This document shows, in pieces, positions 44,949 through 52,971 of a stretch of DNA of 64,000 nucleotides (position 1 is its first letter; each line of letters starts with the position of its first letter). A program made the translations under genes and the position numbers. The notes beneath the pieces were generated by a model. It did no database searches. It worked only from the letters and a program-made list of their open reading frames with translations, and was not told the DNA's origin. The stretch covers positions 1 through 64,000 of the forward strand of contig CAJUAH010000005.1 of assembly GCA_910584375.1 (NCBI GenBank), written 5' to 3'. Source of the DNA: an uncultured Acetatifactor sp. GTDB lineage: Bacteria > Bacillota > Clostridia > Lachnospirales > Lachnospiraceae.

Positions 44949-45075
44949 ATAAAACGCTTTGCGTTTAACTTTTCTGATTGGAATGTGCGCTAAAGCGCAC
45001 GGAATCAAGGAATCATAAGTAAAATGTTCCGCGTTTAACTTTACCAAACAGAATGCATGCTGGAGCGAAATTTGA
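44949..45075 (+). repeat. Two copies of a dispersed ~60-bp repeat
   Basis: Copy 1 runs from AAAACGCTTTGCGTTTAACT to about 45008 and contains the palindrome GTGCGCTAAAGCGCAC. Copy 2 runs from TAAAATGTTCCGCGTTTAAC (from ~45019) to about 45075 with a decayed palindrome. A third copy lies in opposite orientation at 62097-62160. It separates the cupin gene from the AAA/PD-(D/E)XK gene. Confidence 0.7.
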
Positions 45076-45096
45076 ACCGGAAAGGAATATAGGAAC

Positions 45097-46761
45097 ATGG
45101 AGAAATCCGTAAAATTGCCCATTGGCATAGAAAACTTTGAAAAGATTCGTAAAGAAGGATTTTACTATGTGGATAAGACCGGTTTGATAAAAGAATTTTT
45201 GGATAATAGGGGAAAGGTCAACCAGTTTACCCGTCCCCGGCGTTTTGGAAAATCCCTGAATATGAGTATGCTGCGGTATTTTTTTGAATACGGTTGTGAC
45301 AGTGCGCTCTTTGACGGCCTGGAGATAAGCCGGGAAAAGAATTACTGTGATGCCTATATGGGAAAGTACCCTGTAATCTCTATTACTCTTAAAGATGTAT
45401 GCGACTTAAACTATATCGGAGCCAAAAACATGCTCCGCAGTGTTATAGGCAGCGAGGCCATGCGGTTCCAGCTCCTTTTGGAGAGCGAAAAGCTTTCCGC
45501 AGAGGAAAGGGAACAGTATCACCAGATGATCCGGATCGACACCACGGACCGCCAGCAGTTTGCCATGCTGGATGAGACCATGACCCGCAGTCTGCGCACC
45601 CTATGTGAATTTTTGCATAAACATTACGGGCAAAAGCCCATTCTCCTGATCCGCAGTCTGTTCGCGCAGGTGTTAAAGAGCAATGAAAGTCTCCAGTTTG
45701 CGGTGCTGACAGGGTGTCTTAGAATTGCAAAAGAGAGCATTTTTACAGGATTGAACAATCTTCGTGTCTTTTCTGTCACGGATCTGAGCTGCGACGAGCA
45801 TTTTGGATTTTCCGACGGGGAAGTAAAGGCCATGCTGGATTATTATGGAGTCGGGGACAAGTTTGACACGGTGAAAGCCTGGTATGACGGATACCGTTTC
45901 GGGGATGCGGATGTCTACTGCCCCTGGGATGTCATTAACTACTGTGCGGATCTGCGCAGTGATCCCAACGCGTATCCCATGGCGTTCTGGATCAACACCA
46001 GCGGCAACGATATCATCAGGAGTTTTATCCACCGGGCGACCCCGCAGACCCTGCAGGAGATCGAGCAGTTGATAAACGGGGAGAGCGTTGTCCACAGCAT
46101 CCGTCAGGAGCTGACCTACCGGGAGCTGTACGACAGCATTGACAACCTGTGGAGCGTACTGTTTACCACCGGCTATCTGACCCAGAGGGAGAAAATCGAC
46201 GCGATCACCTACCGTCTGGCTATCCCCAATCTGGAGATCCGGCAGATCTTTTCCGAACAGGTCAGAGAGTGGTTTCAGGAGGAGGTGCGCCGTGACACGC
46301 CCACGTTGGATGCCTTTTGCGCCGCATTCCCGCGGGGGGACGCCCAGGCGGTGGAGAGGCAGTTTGGCGCGTATCTGCGCAGGACCATCAGCATCCGGGA
46401 CACAGGCGGGCGCAGGGGGCAGAGAGAGAACTTTTACCACGGCGTCCTGCTGGGACTGTTGCGCCATCGGGAAGACTGGCTCCTGTATTCCAATATGGAG
46501 TCGGGAGAGGGCTACAGCGATATTCTGGTGGAAGACCCGGAGGCCGGTATCGGTATTGTGATCGAGCTGAAATACCGGGAGGACGGAAAACTGGAGGAGG
46601 GCTGTCGGGAGGCCCTGGAGCAGATCGACACGCGGCGGTATCAGGACAGGCTGGAGGAGGACGGGATCGAGACCGTCCTGAAATATGGGATTGCGTGTTG
46701 CAAGAAGAGATGCAAGGTGCAGGTGGCAATCCTGCGGACGGAAAGGTCGGAGACAGAGTAG
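45097..46761 (+). CDS. AAA-ATPase-like / PD-(D/E)XK nuclease fusion protein, Walker B missing
   Basis: 554 residues. The N-terminal AAA-like domain opens LPIGIENFEKIRKEGFYYVDKTGLI and has the RPRRFGKSLNMSM Walker A variant. The C-terminal half is the PD-(D/E)XK domain (YSDILVEDPEAGIGIVIELKYREDG). In this family a DEYDVP Walker B follows the LLI strand; here LLI is joined directly to RSLFAQVLKSNESL, so about 23 residues are absent. The rest is full length, so the frame is kept. Family function is unknown. The start follows AAAGGAATATAGG. Confidence 0.8.
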   Translation: MEKSVKLPIGIENFEKIRKEGFYYVDKTGLIKEFLDNRGKVNQFTRPRRFGKSLNMSMLRYFFEYGCDSALFDGLEISREKNYCDAYMGKYPVISITLKDVCDLNYIGAKNMLRSVIGSEAMRFQLLLESEKLSAEEREQYHQMIRIDTTDRQQFAMLDETMTRSLRTLCEFLHKHYGQKPILLIRSLFAQVLKSNESLQFAVLTGCLRIAKESIFTGLNNLRVFSVTDLSCDEHFGFSDGEVKAMLDYYGVGDKFDTVKAWYDGYRFGDADVYCPWDVINYCADLRSDPNAYPMAFWINTSGNDIIRSFIHRATPQTLQEIEQLINGESVVHSIRQELTYRELYDSIDNLWSVLFTTGYLTQREKIDAITYRLAIPNLEIRQIFSEQVREWFQEEVRRDTPTLDAFCAAFPRGDAQAVERQFGAYLRRTISIRDTGGRRGQRENFYHGVLLGLLRHREDWLLYSNMESGEGYSDILVEDPEAGIGIVIELKYREDGKLEEGCREALEQIDTRRYQDRLEEDGIETVLKYGIACCKKRCKVQVAILRTERSETE

Positions 46762-46874
46762 ATTTTACTTAACTCTGCTGAATGGGGAATACGCTTTGGT
46801 GAATGACACCAAGAGGTAATAAGCAAAAAGAAAACAGGAAGTATGGATTTGGACAGACGGGAGAGGTTTGACGA

Positions 46875-47444
46875 ATGATTTACGATTATGAGGGGCAGGA
46901 AGGATATGTTTCACTTTGGGCGGGAAGATGCCGGGATTCCAGCACAATGTCTGATTATCTGACAACAGAATATTTGGATGAAGATTTTGATGGCGATGCG
47001 GAGAAAGCCGAACAGAAAGAAATCTGGCAGACTCGGTTTGATTCTGCTAACCGTTCCAGAGCCTGCGAAGAAGAACTGAAAAATATGTTTAATTATGAAA
47101 TGTTTAACCGATTTGAATATGATTTTGGACTGTCACATGATGAAGACTTCCGGGAGGCAAAAGTTCTGGATCATTATACAAAAGATATAAAAATACTGTT
47201 TGATAGATTCTCCTTTTATAATACATTTATAGATGCTGTAGAGGAATCGGGTGTTGCTGCTTATCTGCCGGAATGTAACACGGCGATGGTTTTATACGAT
47301 TTTAAATATGAGGGCGGTATTCATACAGTCCAGCATGAGGGAATCAGCCTGTATTTTCTGGGATATTTTTATTATAGCAGCGAGTGGAGTGAGCAGGACG
47401 AGGACACAGAGGAATCAGAAAACCACATCAACTGGGTTTACTGA
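46875..47444 (+). CDS. Immunity-protein-like (Imm22 type)
   Basis: 189 residues, acidic. GYVSLWAGRCRDSSTMSDYL and YDFGLSHDEDFREAKVLD match the Imm22 pattern from polymorphic toxin systems. An acidic insert (DGDAEKAEQKE) separates them and the tail is acidic (SEQDEDTEESEN). No toxin gene is adjacent, so it would be an orphan immunity gene. GAGAGGTTTGACG precedes the ATG. A+T content is high. Confidence 0.6.
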   Translation: MIYDYEGQEGYVSLWAGRCRDSSTMSDYLTTEYLDEDFDGDAEKAEQKEIWQTRFDSANRSRACEEELKNMFNYEMFNRFEYDFGLSHDEDFREAKVLDHYTKDIKILFDRFSFYNTFIDAVEESGVAAYLPECNTAMVLYDFKYEGGIHTVQHEGISLYFLGYFYYSSEWSEQDEDTEESENHINWVY

Positions 47445-47447
47445 CAG

Positions 47448-47621
47448 TTTTTACCCGTTTCTGTGGGGGGAGGCAGAGGAGAACCATGAAAAAGACACGG
47501 GACTATCCCAAAGTTTGTGTAAACCTCCAAACCTTTTTGGCGCAGCGCCTCTTCCAGTTCATCCATATCGTCTTCTATGATCTGGCCGTTTGGATTAATT
47601 GACAGGCAGCTGTGTTTCTGC
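47448..47621 (-). pseudogene. Short remnant of a minus-strand gene
   Basis: Read on the minus strand, an open stretch of about 40 codons gives a plausible protein fragment (CLSINPNGQIIEDDMDELEE and then ALRQKGLEVYTNFG) followed by an irregular tail and a stop. No start codon or ribosome site is left; the erm promoter occupies its upstream end on the other strand. Family not recognised. Confidence 0.3.
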
Positions 47622-47627
47622 TATAAT
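47599..47627 (+). promoter_or_regulatory. Perfect consensus promoter of the erm leader
   Basis: TTGACA (47599-47604), a 17-base spacer and TATAAT (47622-47627) match the housekeeping consensus at all twelve positions. Confidence 0.92.
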
Positions 47628-47667
47628 CTTGTAAGAAACAGTAAGTAAAAAGAAAGGTGGCTTACGT

Positions 47668-47715
47668 ATGGGTATTTTTATTTGCGTCGGTCGCATCCGC
47701 AGGGCGGGGCGATAA
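47668..47715 (+). CDS. erm leader peptide (15 codons)
   Basis: After AAAGGTGG, an ATG opens MGIFICVGRIRRAGR and a TAA. The opening MGIF is shared with the ErmC leader, and the Arg-Ile-Arg motif belongs to the +x+ class at which macrolides stall ribosomes (as in the ErmD leader). It stands 40 bases after a perfect promoter and about 240 bases before the erm gene, with RNA hairpins between. The role as a drug sensor is inferred from these similarities. Confidence 0.75.
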   Translation: MGIFICVGRIRRAGR

Positions 47716-47799
47716 AAAGCAGATATTGCCTCTCATGTAAATGGGGTTTTTTTCTTGCGCGCAAATACAAATGCCATATGCTGACAGGATATAGGTAGA

Positions 47800-47838
47800 G
47801 ACTGTGTTTTTTGCATGTTTGTGCATCCATGCACAGTC
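47800..47838 (+). promoter_or_regulatory. Leader RNA hairpin before erm
   Basis: GACTGTG and CACAGTC pair, enclosing a second pairing of CATG with CATG around TTTGTGCATC. It lies between the leader peptide and the terminator, where alternative pairings would be expected in an attenuation system. Confidence 0.5.
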
Positions 47839-47863
47839 GGTCAGGGTTCTCTTATTGTATGCC

Positions 47864-47907
47864 AAAGCAGGGTAAATTCCGTTCGGGGAGTTGATGCCTG
47901 CTTTTTT
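47864..47907 (+). terminator. Terminator in the erm leader
   Basis: AAAGCAGG pairs with CCTGCTTT, followed by a six-T run, 48 bases before the erm start. It sits between promoter and gene, so expression of erm needs read-through. That is transcriptional attenuation if it is regulated. Confidence 0.75.
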
Positions 47908-47954
47908 ATTGCCTTTTAAAAGCAGAATGTGGCTTTGGAAAGGAGAATAATATT

Positions 47955-48748
47955 ATGCAGAGAGGCAGAAGACAGGAGAAAACTGGCGGTACAAGACAAT
48001 TATCCCATTCACAGAATTTTATAACGGACAAAAAACTGATACGCAGGATTGTTTCTATTGGCGGTATTGAAAAAAACGACACGGTTGTCGAGATCGGAAC
48101 AGGAAAGGGGCATTTGACGGAAACGCTCTGTGAAAGGGGCGGCTTTGTGTATTCCGTTGAGATTGATCCCGCGCTGTATGAGAGTGCAAAGAAAAAACTG
48201 TTTCAGTACGCCAATGTAAAACTGATTTGCGGGGATTTTTTGAAATATACCCTGCCGGAAAGGGGCGCATACAAGATTTTTGCCAATATTCCGTATTTTA
48301 TCACGACTAAGATTATCGAAAAACTGACAAATGCAAAAACCCGCCTACGGATATCTGGCTGATCATGGAAAAGGGAGCGGCAAAAAGATTTATGGGTAAG
48401 CCAAAGGAAACAGAGAAATCGCTGTTGCTGAAAGTACATTGGGATATGGAAATCCTGTGGCATTTCCAAAAGGAAGATTTTCATCCGAAACCGTCGGTGG
48501 ATTCCGTGCTGGTGCATTTTGCGAAAAAGGAAGTGCCTGATTTGACAAAAGGCGAATATATTGCATTTCAACAATTTGTTGCCCATTCCCCCCGGTACGG
48601 TATCTACAAAAGGCAGGGGCTGCTCACAAAAAAGCAGGTGCAGACGGCGCTTAAGCAGGCGGGATTGCCGCATGCGCACGAGGACGGCGTCACGCTCTAT
48701 ATTCAATGGCTCTGCCTGTTCCGATTTTATCTGCGCTGTAAACTGTAG
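47955..48748 (+). pseudogene. erm: 23S rRNA (adenine-N6) dimethyltransferase, Erm family, frameshifted
   Basis: Two frames together form one Erm protein: LSHSQNFITDKKLI, SAM motif VVEIGTGKGHLTETL, VEIDPALY and the catalytic NIPYFITTKII in frame 1, then MEKGAAKRFMGKPKETEKS, HPKPSVDSVLVHF and GLLTKKQVQTALKQAGLP in another. The switch is at the five-A run 48335-48339: one extra A restores NAKNPPTDIWLIMEKG. The span is 794 bases, one short of 265 codons. Erm dimethylates A2058 of 23S rRNA, giving macrolide-lincosamide-streptogramin B resistance. Here it is inactive unless the base is a sequencing error. AAAGGAG precedes the start. Confidence 0.85.
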
Positions 48749-48879
48749 TCCGTTTAAAACAGCCAGGTCTGCTGAGGCATGAGAATACATGCAAATTTAC
48801 ATTGTTTCTGACAAATATATATAGTATAATCTATAATACGTAGCGGCATATGAGACGGAAATCAAAAGGAGTGTGTCTT

Positions 48880-49089
48880 ATGGCATTACTTGCTAAGGAA
48901 GAAATCGTCAGTCTGATAGGGAAAATAAGATACTGTGAGGATAAAAATGAGGAAGAAATCGACAAACTGATTAAAATTTTAGAACAGGGTGTACTTGACC
49001 CGGAGATATCTGATTATATCTTTTGGAGTGAAATGTCTCCGGAGGAAATAGCAGAAAAGGCAAGGCAATATAAGCCGATAGAACTATAA
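48880..49089 (+). CDS. Bacteriocin-immunity-like small protein
   Basis: 69 residues, acidic and helical. LLAKEEIVSLIGKIRYCED, then EEEIDKLIKILEQGVLDPEISDYIFW and EEIAEKARQYKPIEL, follow the helical pattern of small colicin/pyocin-type immunity proteins found in Firmicutes (KEEL..ΦVxKI, then DPxxSDxIFW). AAAAGGAG precedes the chosen ATG, 30 bases inside the longest frame. It could be an orphan immunity gene like the Imm22-like one 1.5 kb upstream. Confidence 0.55.
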   Translation: MALLAKEEIVSLIGKIRYCEDKNEEEIDKLIKILEQGVLDPEISDYIFWSEMSPEEIAEKARQYKPIEL

Positions 49090-49156
49090 ACAGTGGATGC
49101 CAATCAGACTTTGAGAGCGTTGATCGGAGGACGGCCAAACCGTTACAGGATAAATT

Positions 49157-49534
49157 ATGGCAAGATATATAACATACGGCAAGCGGGAAAAAGAAACGGT
49201 AAAGCAGGGGATCGCGGCGATCCGGGAGGTTCTTATGGGAGAAGACGACGGCGCCAAAAAGAGTCTGCTACTGGCCCTGGATTGGTTTATGGATCCCTAT
49301 TATAAACAGGATGCCTATATTGCGGACTTTCGGGAGCAGTTAACCGATCTGCTCCAGACGGTGGTTGTCACATCCGGCGATACGGAGGTGGCGGGGGATG
49401 CATTGTGCCTTTTGACTTCTTATGCATGGCCGCCGTTTGATATTCTGGAAAAAAATATCCACCGGGTATCCCCGCGGATCCGGCCTGATGTGTTGTACGC
49501 CATACATATGGATTCGGAATATGATGAAAGATAA
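49157..49534 (+). CDS. Hypothetical protein
   Basis: 125 residues, mostly helical by composition: KETVKQGIAAIREVLMGED, ALDWFMDPYYKQD and DALCLLTSYAWPPFDILEKNI. The repeated helix pairs suggest a HEAT-like fold. I do not recognise a family. Size and position, between a bacteriocin-immunity-like gene and a DUF4261 gene, would suit another immunity protein. No strong ribosome site; translation may depend on upstream reading. Confidence 0.5.
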   Translation: MARYITYGKREKETVKQGIAAIREVLMGEDDGAKKSLLLALDWFMDPYYKQDAYIADFREQLTDLLQTVVVTSGDTEVAGDALCLLTSYAWPPFDILEKNIHRVSPRIRPDVLYAIHMDSEYDER

Positions 49535-49675
49535 AGCGGCATCTGTCAGGCAACGCCGATAAAAGGACGGATGATGAAAGCGGCCGGGATATCCCCGGCA
49601 GACCGTGGTCCGGAAGAGTGGATACCTAACAAAAGTTTGGATAAATTTCAAATAGGGAGACAGGAGGAAAAACAG

Positions 49676-50773
49676 ATGACCGAACAGGAAAAGATCGCCA
49701 CAGCGGTGATGGAAGAGTGGCTGTCCCACCCCCAGGAGCTGGGGAAAAAACCGGCAAAGCTTGAGATCGCGGGGACATTTGAGCTCCACGATCTGCGCTA
49801 TTATATCTTTAAGTTTAAAAAGTCCATTCTGGGAGCTTGGAAAGTGGCGGTCTGCGGGGGCTACGAGGGAGACGGCCTGGGACACTGCGGACATATTTAC
49901 AGTGAGATGGAGAACTATGATCCCGACACGGCCCAGGAAAAGTGTATCGCCATGGTGGAGAAAATCCGGCAGTATTGGATGGAACAGGCCGCCAAACAGG
50001 AGGCGGAGGGGCAGAGTGAGGAGCATAAGGGCGGAGATTTTGTGGGCTTTGTCCTGTTGTCCACGCCGGAGTTTGATATAAACGGATTTCGGAAGATCCT
50101 GCGGGACGACTGGGGCATAGAGTGTCCGGAGGAACCGGAAAAGCCGGAGGGCAGAGATAACGCCATTGTCTTTGAGGCGGAGGGCATGATGGCCACGGTG
50201 GGGCTGATGGAGGCCAAAGTCCCCGACGGGGAGGCGGAGTATTGGGCCAACAGCAATTTTATGACCAGAGAAAAATCCGTTGCCGCCGCAAAGGAGCACC
50301 AGGCCCATCTGCTGGTTGCCGTACTGGGCAGAGGATCTGAGCCCCTAAAGGCCGGGGAATTTTTTGTCAAGGTGGCGGCGGCCTGTCTGAAAGCGCCCAA
50401 TGCGCTGGGGATCTATGACTGCGGCACCGTATGGCTGCCGGAGCATTTTATCCAGGCGGCAGCGGTTATGAAAGAGGGGGAGACGCCTTTAGGCGATCTG
50501 GTATTTGTGGGACTGTACCAGGACGAAAAGGGCGTCAGCAGTTGGACCAACGGCCTGCGCTCTTTCGGAAGAGAGGAGCTGGAGATCGTAGCCAGCAGTC
50601 ATACGCCCTCGGAGGTGTATGAGCTGATGTACAATATCTCCGCCTATATCATAAAGCAGGGCGCCGTCCTGCGAAACGGGGAAACGCTGGGCTATACCGC
50701 GGAGCAAAAGCTGCCTTTGACGCTTTCAAAGGGCGTGTATGTGGAGGGGCAGTCCATGAAGATCGGGTTCTAG
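49676..50773 (+). CDS. DUF4261 domain protein
   Basis: 365 residues. The N-terminal ~110 residues (LEIAGTFELHDLRYYIFKFKKS) are an extra domain, and the C-terminal ~240 match DUF4261: FVGFVLLSTPEFDINGFRKIL, then AEYWANSNFMTREKSVAAAKEH, GIYDCGTVWLPEHFI and TNGLRSFGREELEIV. Related proteins often sit in polymorphic-toxin immunity loci, but no function is established. GACAGGAGGAAAAACAG gives a strong start; the frame is open 35 codons further up without one. Confidence 0.75.
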   Translation: MTEQEKIATAVMEEWLSHPQELGKKPAKLEIAGTFELHDLRYYIFKFKKSILGAWKVAVCGGYEGDGLGHCGHIYSEMENYDPDTAQEKCIAMVEKIRQYWMEQAAKQEAEGQSEEHKGGDFVGFVLLSTPEFDINGFRKILRDDWGIECPEEPEKPEGRDNAIVFEAEGMMATVGLMEAKVPDGEAEYWANSNFMTREKSVAAAKEHQAHLLVAVLGRGSEPLKAGEFFVKVAAACLKAPNALGIYDCGTVWLPEHFIQAAAVMKEGETPLGDLVFVGLYQDEKGVSSWTNGLRSFGREELEIVASSHTPSEVYELMYNISAYIIKQGAVLRNGETLGYTAEQKLPLTLSKGVYVEGQSMKIGF

Positions 50774-50827
50774 CGCGCCTGCTGACAGGAGACAGACGTC
50801 TGCGGATGATATAGGAGGAAATCGAAT

Positions 50828-51481
50828 TTGGCATCAGCAATTATGCACTATGCTGTTTCTTGCTTGTTATTAAAACAAATAAAGATTACGGACCAAAATA
50901 GATTTTTGCTGGGTGCTACACTGGGACCTGATGCATCTTCTCATATTGATGGAACTTATGATATTGCCCATTTTGGGTGTAAAACAGCAGATGGATGTAA
51001 AAAAGGAATTCACTGGAAACACTTTGCCGAGAAATATGAGAAGGATCTTTTAGAAGATGATTTCTTCTTGGGATATTTTTGTCATTTGATACAGGATGCA
51101 ATATGGTTACATGATGTGGCAGATAAATATGTTCGCTGTTATCAGAAGGAAGAAAAGAGAGCGGCTATTCAAAAAGGATACCGAGATTATGAACGGCTAA
51201 ACTATCTTCTTATAAAGGAGTTTCAGTTGCAAAGAATAGAGTTTGATAAAGCCGCCCCCCCATTAAGTGAAATATCAATGGAAAATCTTTTTACCGCAAT
51301 TAACAGCTTTGAGCAGTGGTTTGATTCAAGTTGTTGCAGTAAGGACGATTTGGATATATACAAATGGGATATTATTCTTGAATATACAGGTAAATGTATT
51401 TCGTTCTGTGTTTCAGAGATTTCTGCATTGAGAAATGAGAAAAGGGGAATCGAACCAGAGGAATTATTTGTAAGAGTTTAA
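50828..51481 (+). CDS. Zinc-dependent phospholipase C-like hydrolase
   Basis: 217 residues. ASAIMHYAVSCLL, GATLGPDASSHIDGTYDIAHF, IHWKHFAEKY and FFLGYFCHLIQDAIWLHDVADKY contain the dispersed His/Asp residues of the Zn-dependent PLC/S1-P1 helical fold. No signal peptide, so it acts inside the cell; substrate unknown. The TTG start follows AGGAGGAAATCGAAT. A/T-rich coding sequence suggests transfer. Confidence 0.7.
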   Translation: MASAIMHYAVSCLLLKQIKITDQNRFLLGATLGPDASSHIDGTYDIAHFGCKTADGCKKGIHWKHFAEKYEKDLLEDDFFLGYFCHLIQDAIWLHDVADKYVRCYQKEEKRAAIQKGYRDYERLNYLLIKEFQLQRIEFDKAAPPLSEISMENLFTAINSFEQWFDSSCCSKDDLDIYKWDIILEYTGKCISFCVSEISALRNEKRGIEPEELFVRV

Positions 51482-51633
51482 TTGATAAATTTCCGTTTAT
51501 CAGGCAGAACAACATATCATCAAACAGCCAAATAAAAAAATAAAGATACGGAGCGATAACTATGAATAAAGCAATAAGAATTAAAGACACAAATAAGAGT
51601 GACAGATAAGTAATACAGATAGGAGAGGCAGAG

Positions 51634-52098
51634 ATGGTAACGATACGGTTGGCAATGGAGAGCGATTACGCGTCCGTGGAGAGGATCATGAAACAGGTGC
51701 ATGCCTTGCATGTGGGCTGGAGGCCGGATATCTATAAGGATATGGATCCAATATTGCCTAAGGATATGTATCTGGAACATTTAGAGCGGCAACAGGTTCT
51801 GGTGGCAGATCTGGCCGGGGAAGTGGTGGGTCTGGTGATCTGGCTGGAGCGCCATATTTCCGGCGGCCCCATGCAGGAGAGAAAAGTGCTGTATGTGGAT
51901 TCCATGGCGGTGGAGGAGAGATACCGGGGACAGGGCATCGGTCACAAGCTGTTTGACTGTGTGCTGGGGCTGTGCCGGGAGAGGGAGTACGACGGTCTGG
52001 AGCTACAGGTAAACGCCAGGAACGCGGCGGCCAGAGCCATGTACGAAAAATACGGATTTACGGAAAAGTCTGTCAATATGGAGTTTTTGGGATTATGA
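51634..52098 (+). CDS. GNAT family N-acetyltransferase
   Basis: 154 residues. IRLAMESDYASVERIMKQVHALHVGWRPDIY, then VLYVDSMAVEERYRGQGIGHKLFD (motif A) and QVNARNAAARAMYEKYGF (motif B) match the same subgroup as the gene at 23.3 kb (both have an LH..HxGRPDxxK/Y segment). TAGGAGAGG precedes the ATG. Confidence 0.92.
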   Translation: MVTIRLAMESDYASVERIMKQVHALHVGWRPDIYKDMDPILPKDMYLEHLERQQVLVADLAGEVVGLVIWLERHISGGPMQERKVLYVDSMAVEERYRGQGIGHKLFDCVLGLCREREYDGLELQVNARNAAARAMYEKYGFTEKSVNMEFLGL

Positions 52099-52162
52099 AT
52101 ACTTTCAAATTCCGTATTGGCACGGTAGTTGAGCAGGATTTCGCTTATCAGGAGGTGCAGAT

Positions 52163-52936
52163 ATGATCTTAGAAGAGTTTGACCCAAGTAAAGAGGCGGT
52201 TATCAACCCGTGGAACACGGTTCAAAGGCAGCCGGGATTTCCCAAGGTGGGTGTGAGTTGTTTTTCCACCGTGACCTTTGAGAGAATGCGCAAGGAACTG
52301 GGCGGAGGGCGCATCGTCGGGGAGTCCTGTATGGCTAATATGGTATTTCCCGTCTATCAGGTGGAATACAGAGGTATGGAGCTGGCACTGTTTATGATGG
52401 ATGTGGGAGCGCCGGGCTGCATAGCTCTGTTGGAGGATGTGTTTGAGATGGGTCTGGAGAAATTGGTGCTGTTTGGCACCTGCGGCGTACTGGACGCCGG
52501 GATCGGGGACTGCTCGGTGATTATTCCGGACCGGGCTGTGCGGGATGAGGGAACCAGCTATCACTATGCGCCGCCCTCGGAGGAGATCGATGTAAATACG
52601 CGGTACATAGAGGAATTTACCGATATTTTGAAAGAGCATAACTGTCATTATACAGTGGGCAAGGTGTGGACAACGGACGCCGTTTACCGGGAGACCAGGG
52701 AAAAAGTGAAACGCCGCAAGGAGAGCGGCTGTATCTGCGTAGACATGGAATGCTCCGCCGTGGCGGCTTTTGCCGGACTGCGGGAAAAGGAGATATTCCA
52801 GTTCTTCTATGCAGCCGACAATCTGGACAATGAGGAGTGGGACTGCCGCAGTCTGTCCAATCATACCAATTTGCTGGAGAAAGACCGGATTGCGACGCTG
52901 GCCCTGGAGATGGCTTATAAGATGGGGACCCAGTAG
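52163..52936 (+). CDS. Nucleoside phosphorylase
   Basis: 257 residues of the PNP/UDP fold: VGAPGCIALLEDVFEMGLEKLVLFGTCGVLD (phosphate and nucleoside site), DRAVRDEGTSYHYAPPSE, TTDAVYRET and ICVDMECSAVAAFAGL (the ME-S motif that binds ribose). Such enzymes split purine nucleosides or uridine with phosphate. The base preference is not clear. AGGAGGTGCAGAT is the ribosome site. Confidence 0.9.
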   Translation: MILEEFDPSKEAVINPWNTVQRQPGFPKVGVSCFSTVTFERMRKELGGGRIVGESCMANMVFPVYQVEYRGMELALFMMDVGAPGCIALLEDVFEMGLEKLVLFGTCGVLDAGIGDCSVIIPDRAVRDEGTSYHYAPPSEEIDVNTRYIEEFTDILKEHNCHYTVGKVWTTDAVYRETREKVKRRKESGCICVDMECSAVAAFAGLREKEIFQFFYAADNLDNEEWDCRSLSNHTNLLEKDRIATLALEMAYKMGTQ

Positions 52937-52971
52937 GTTCATTTAGATAAATCAGTAGAGAGGTTTGGTAT

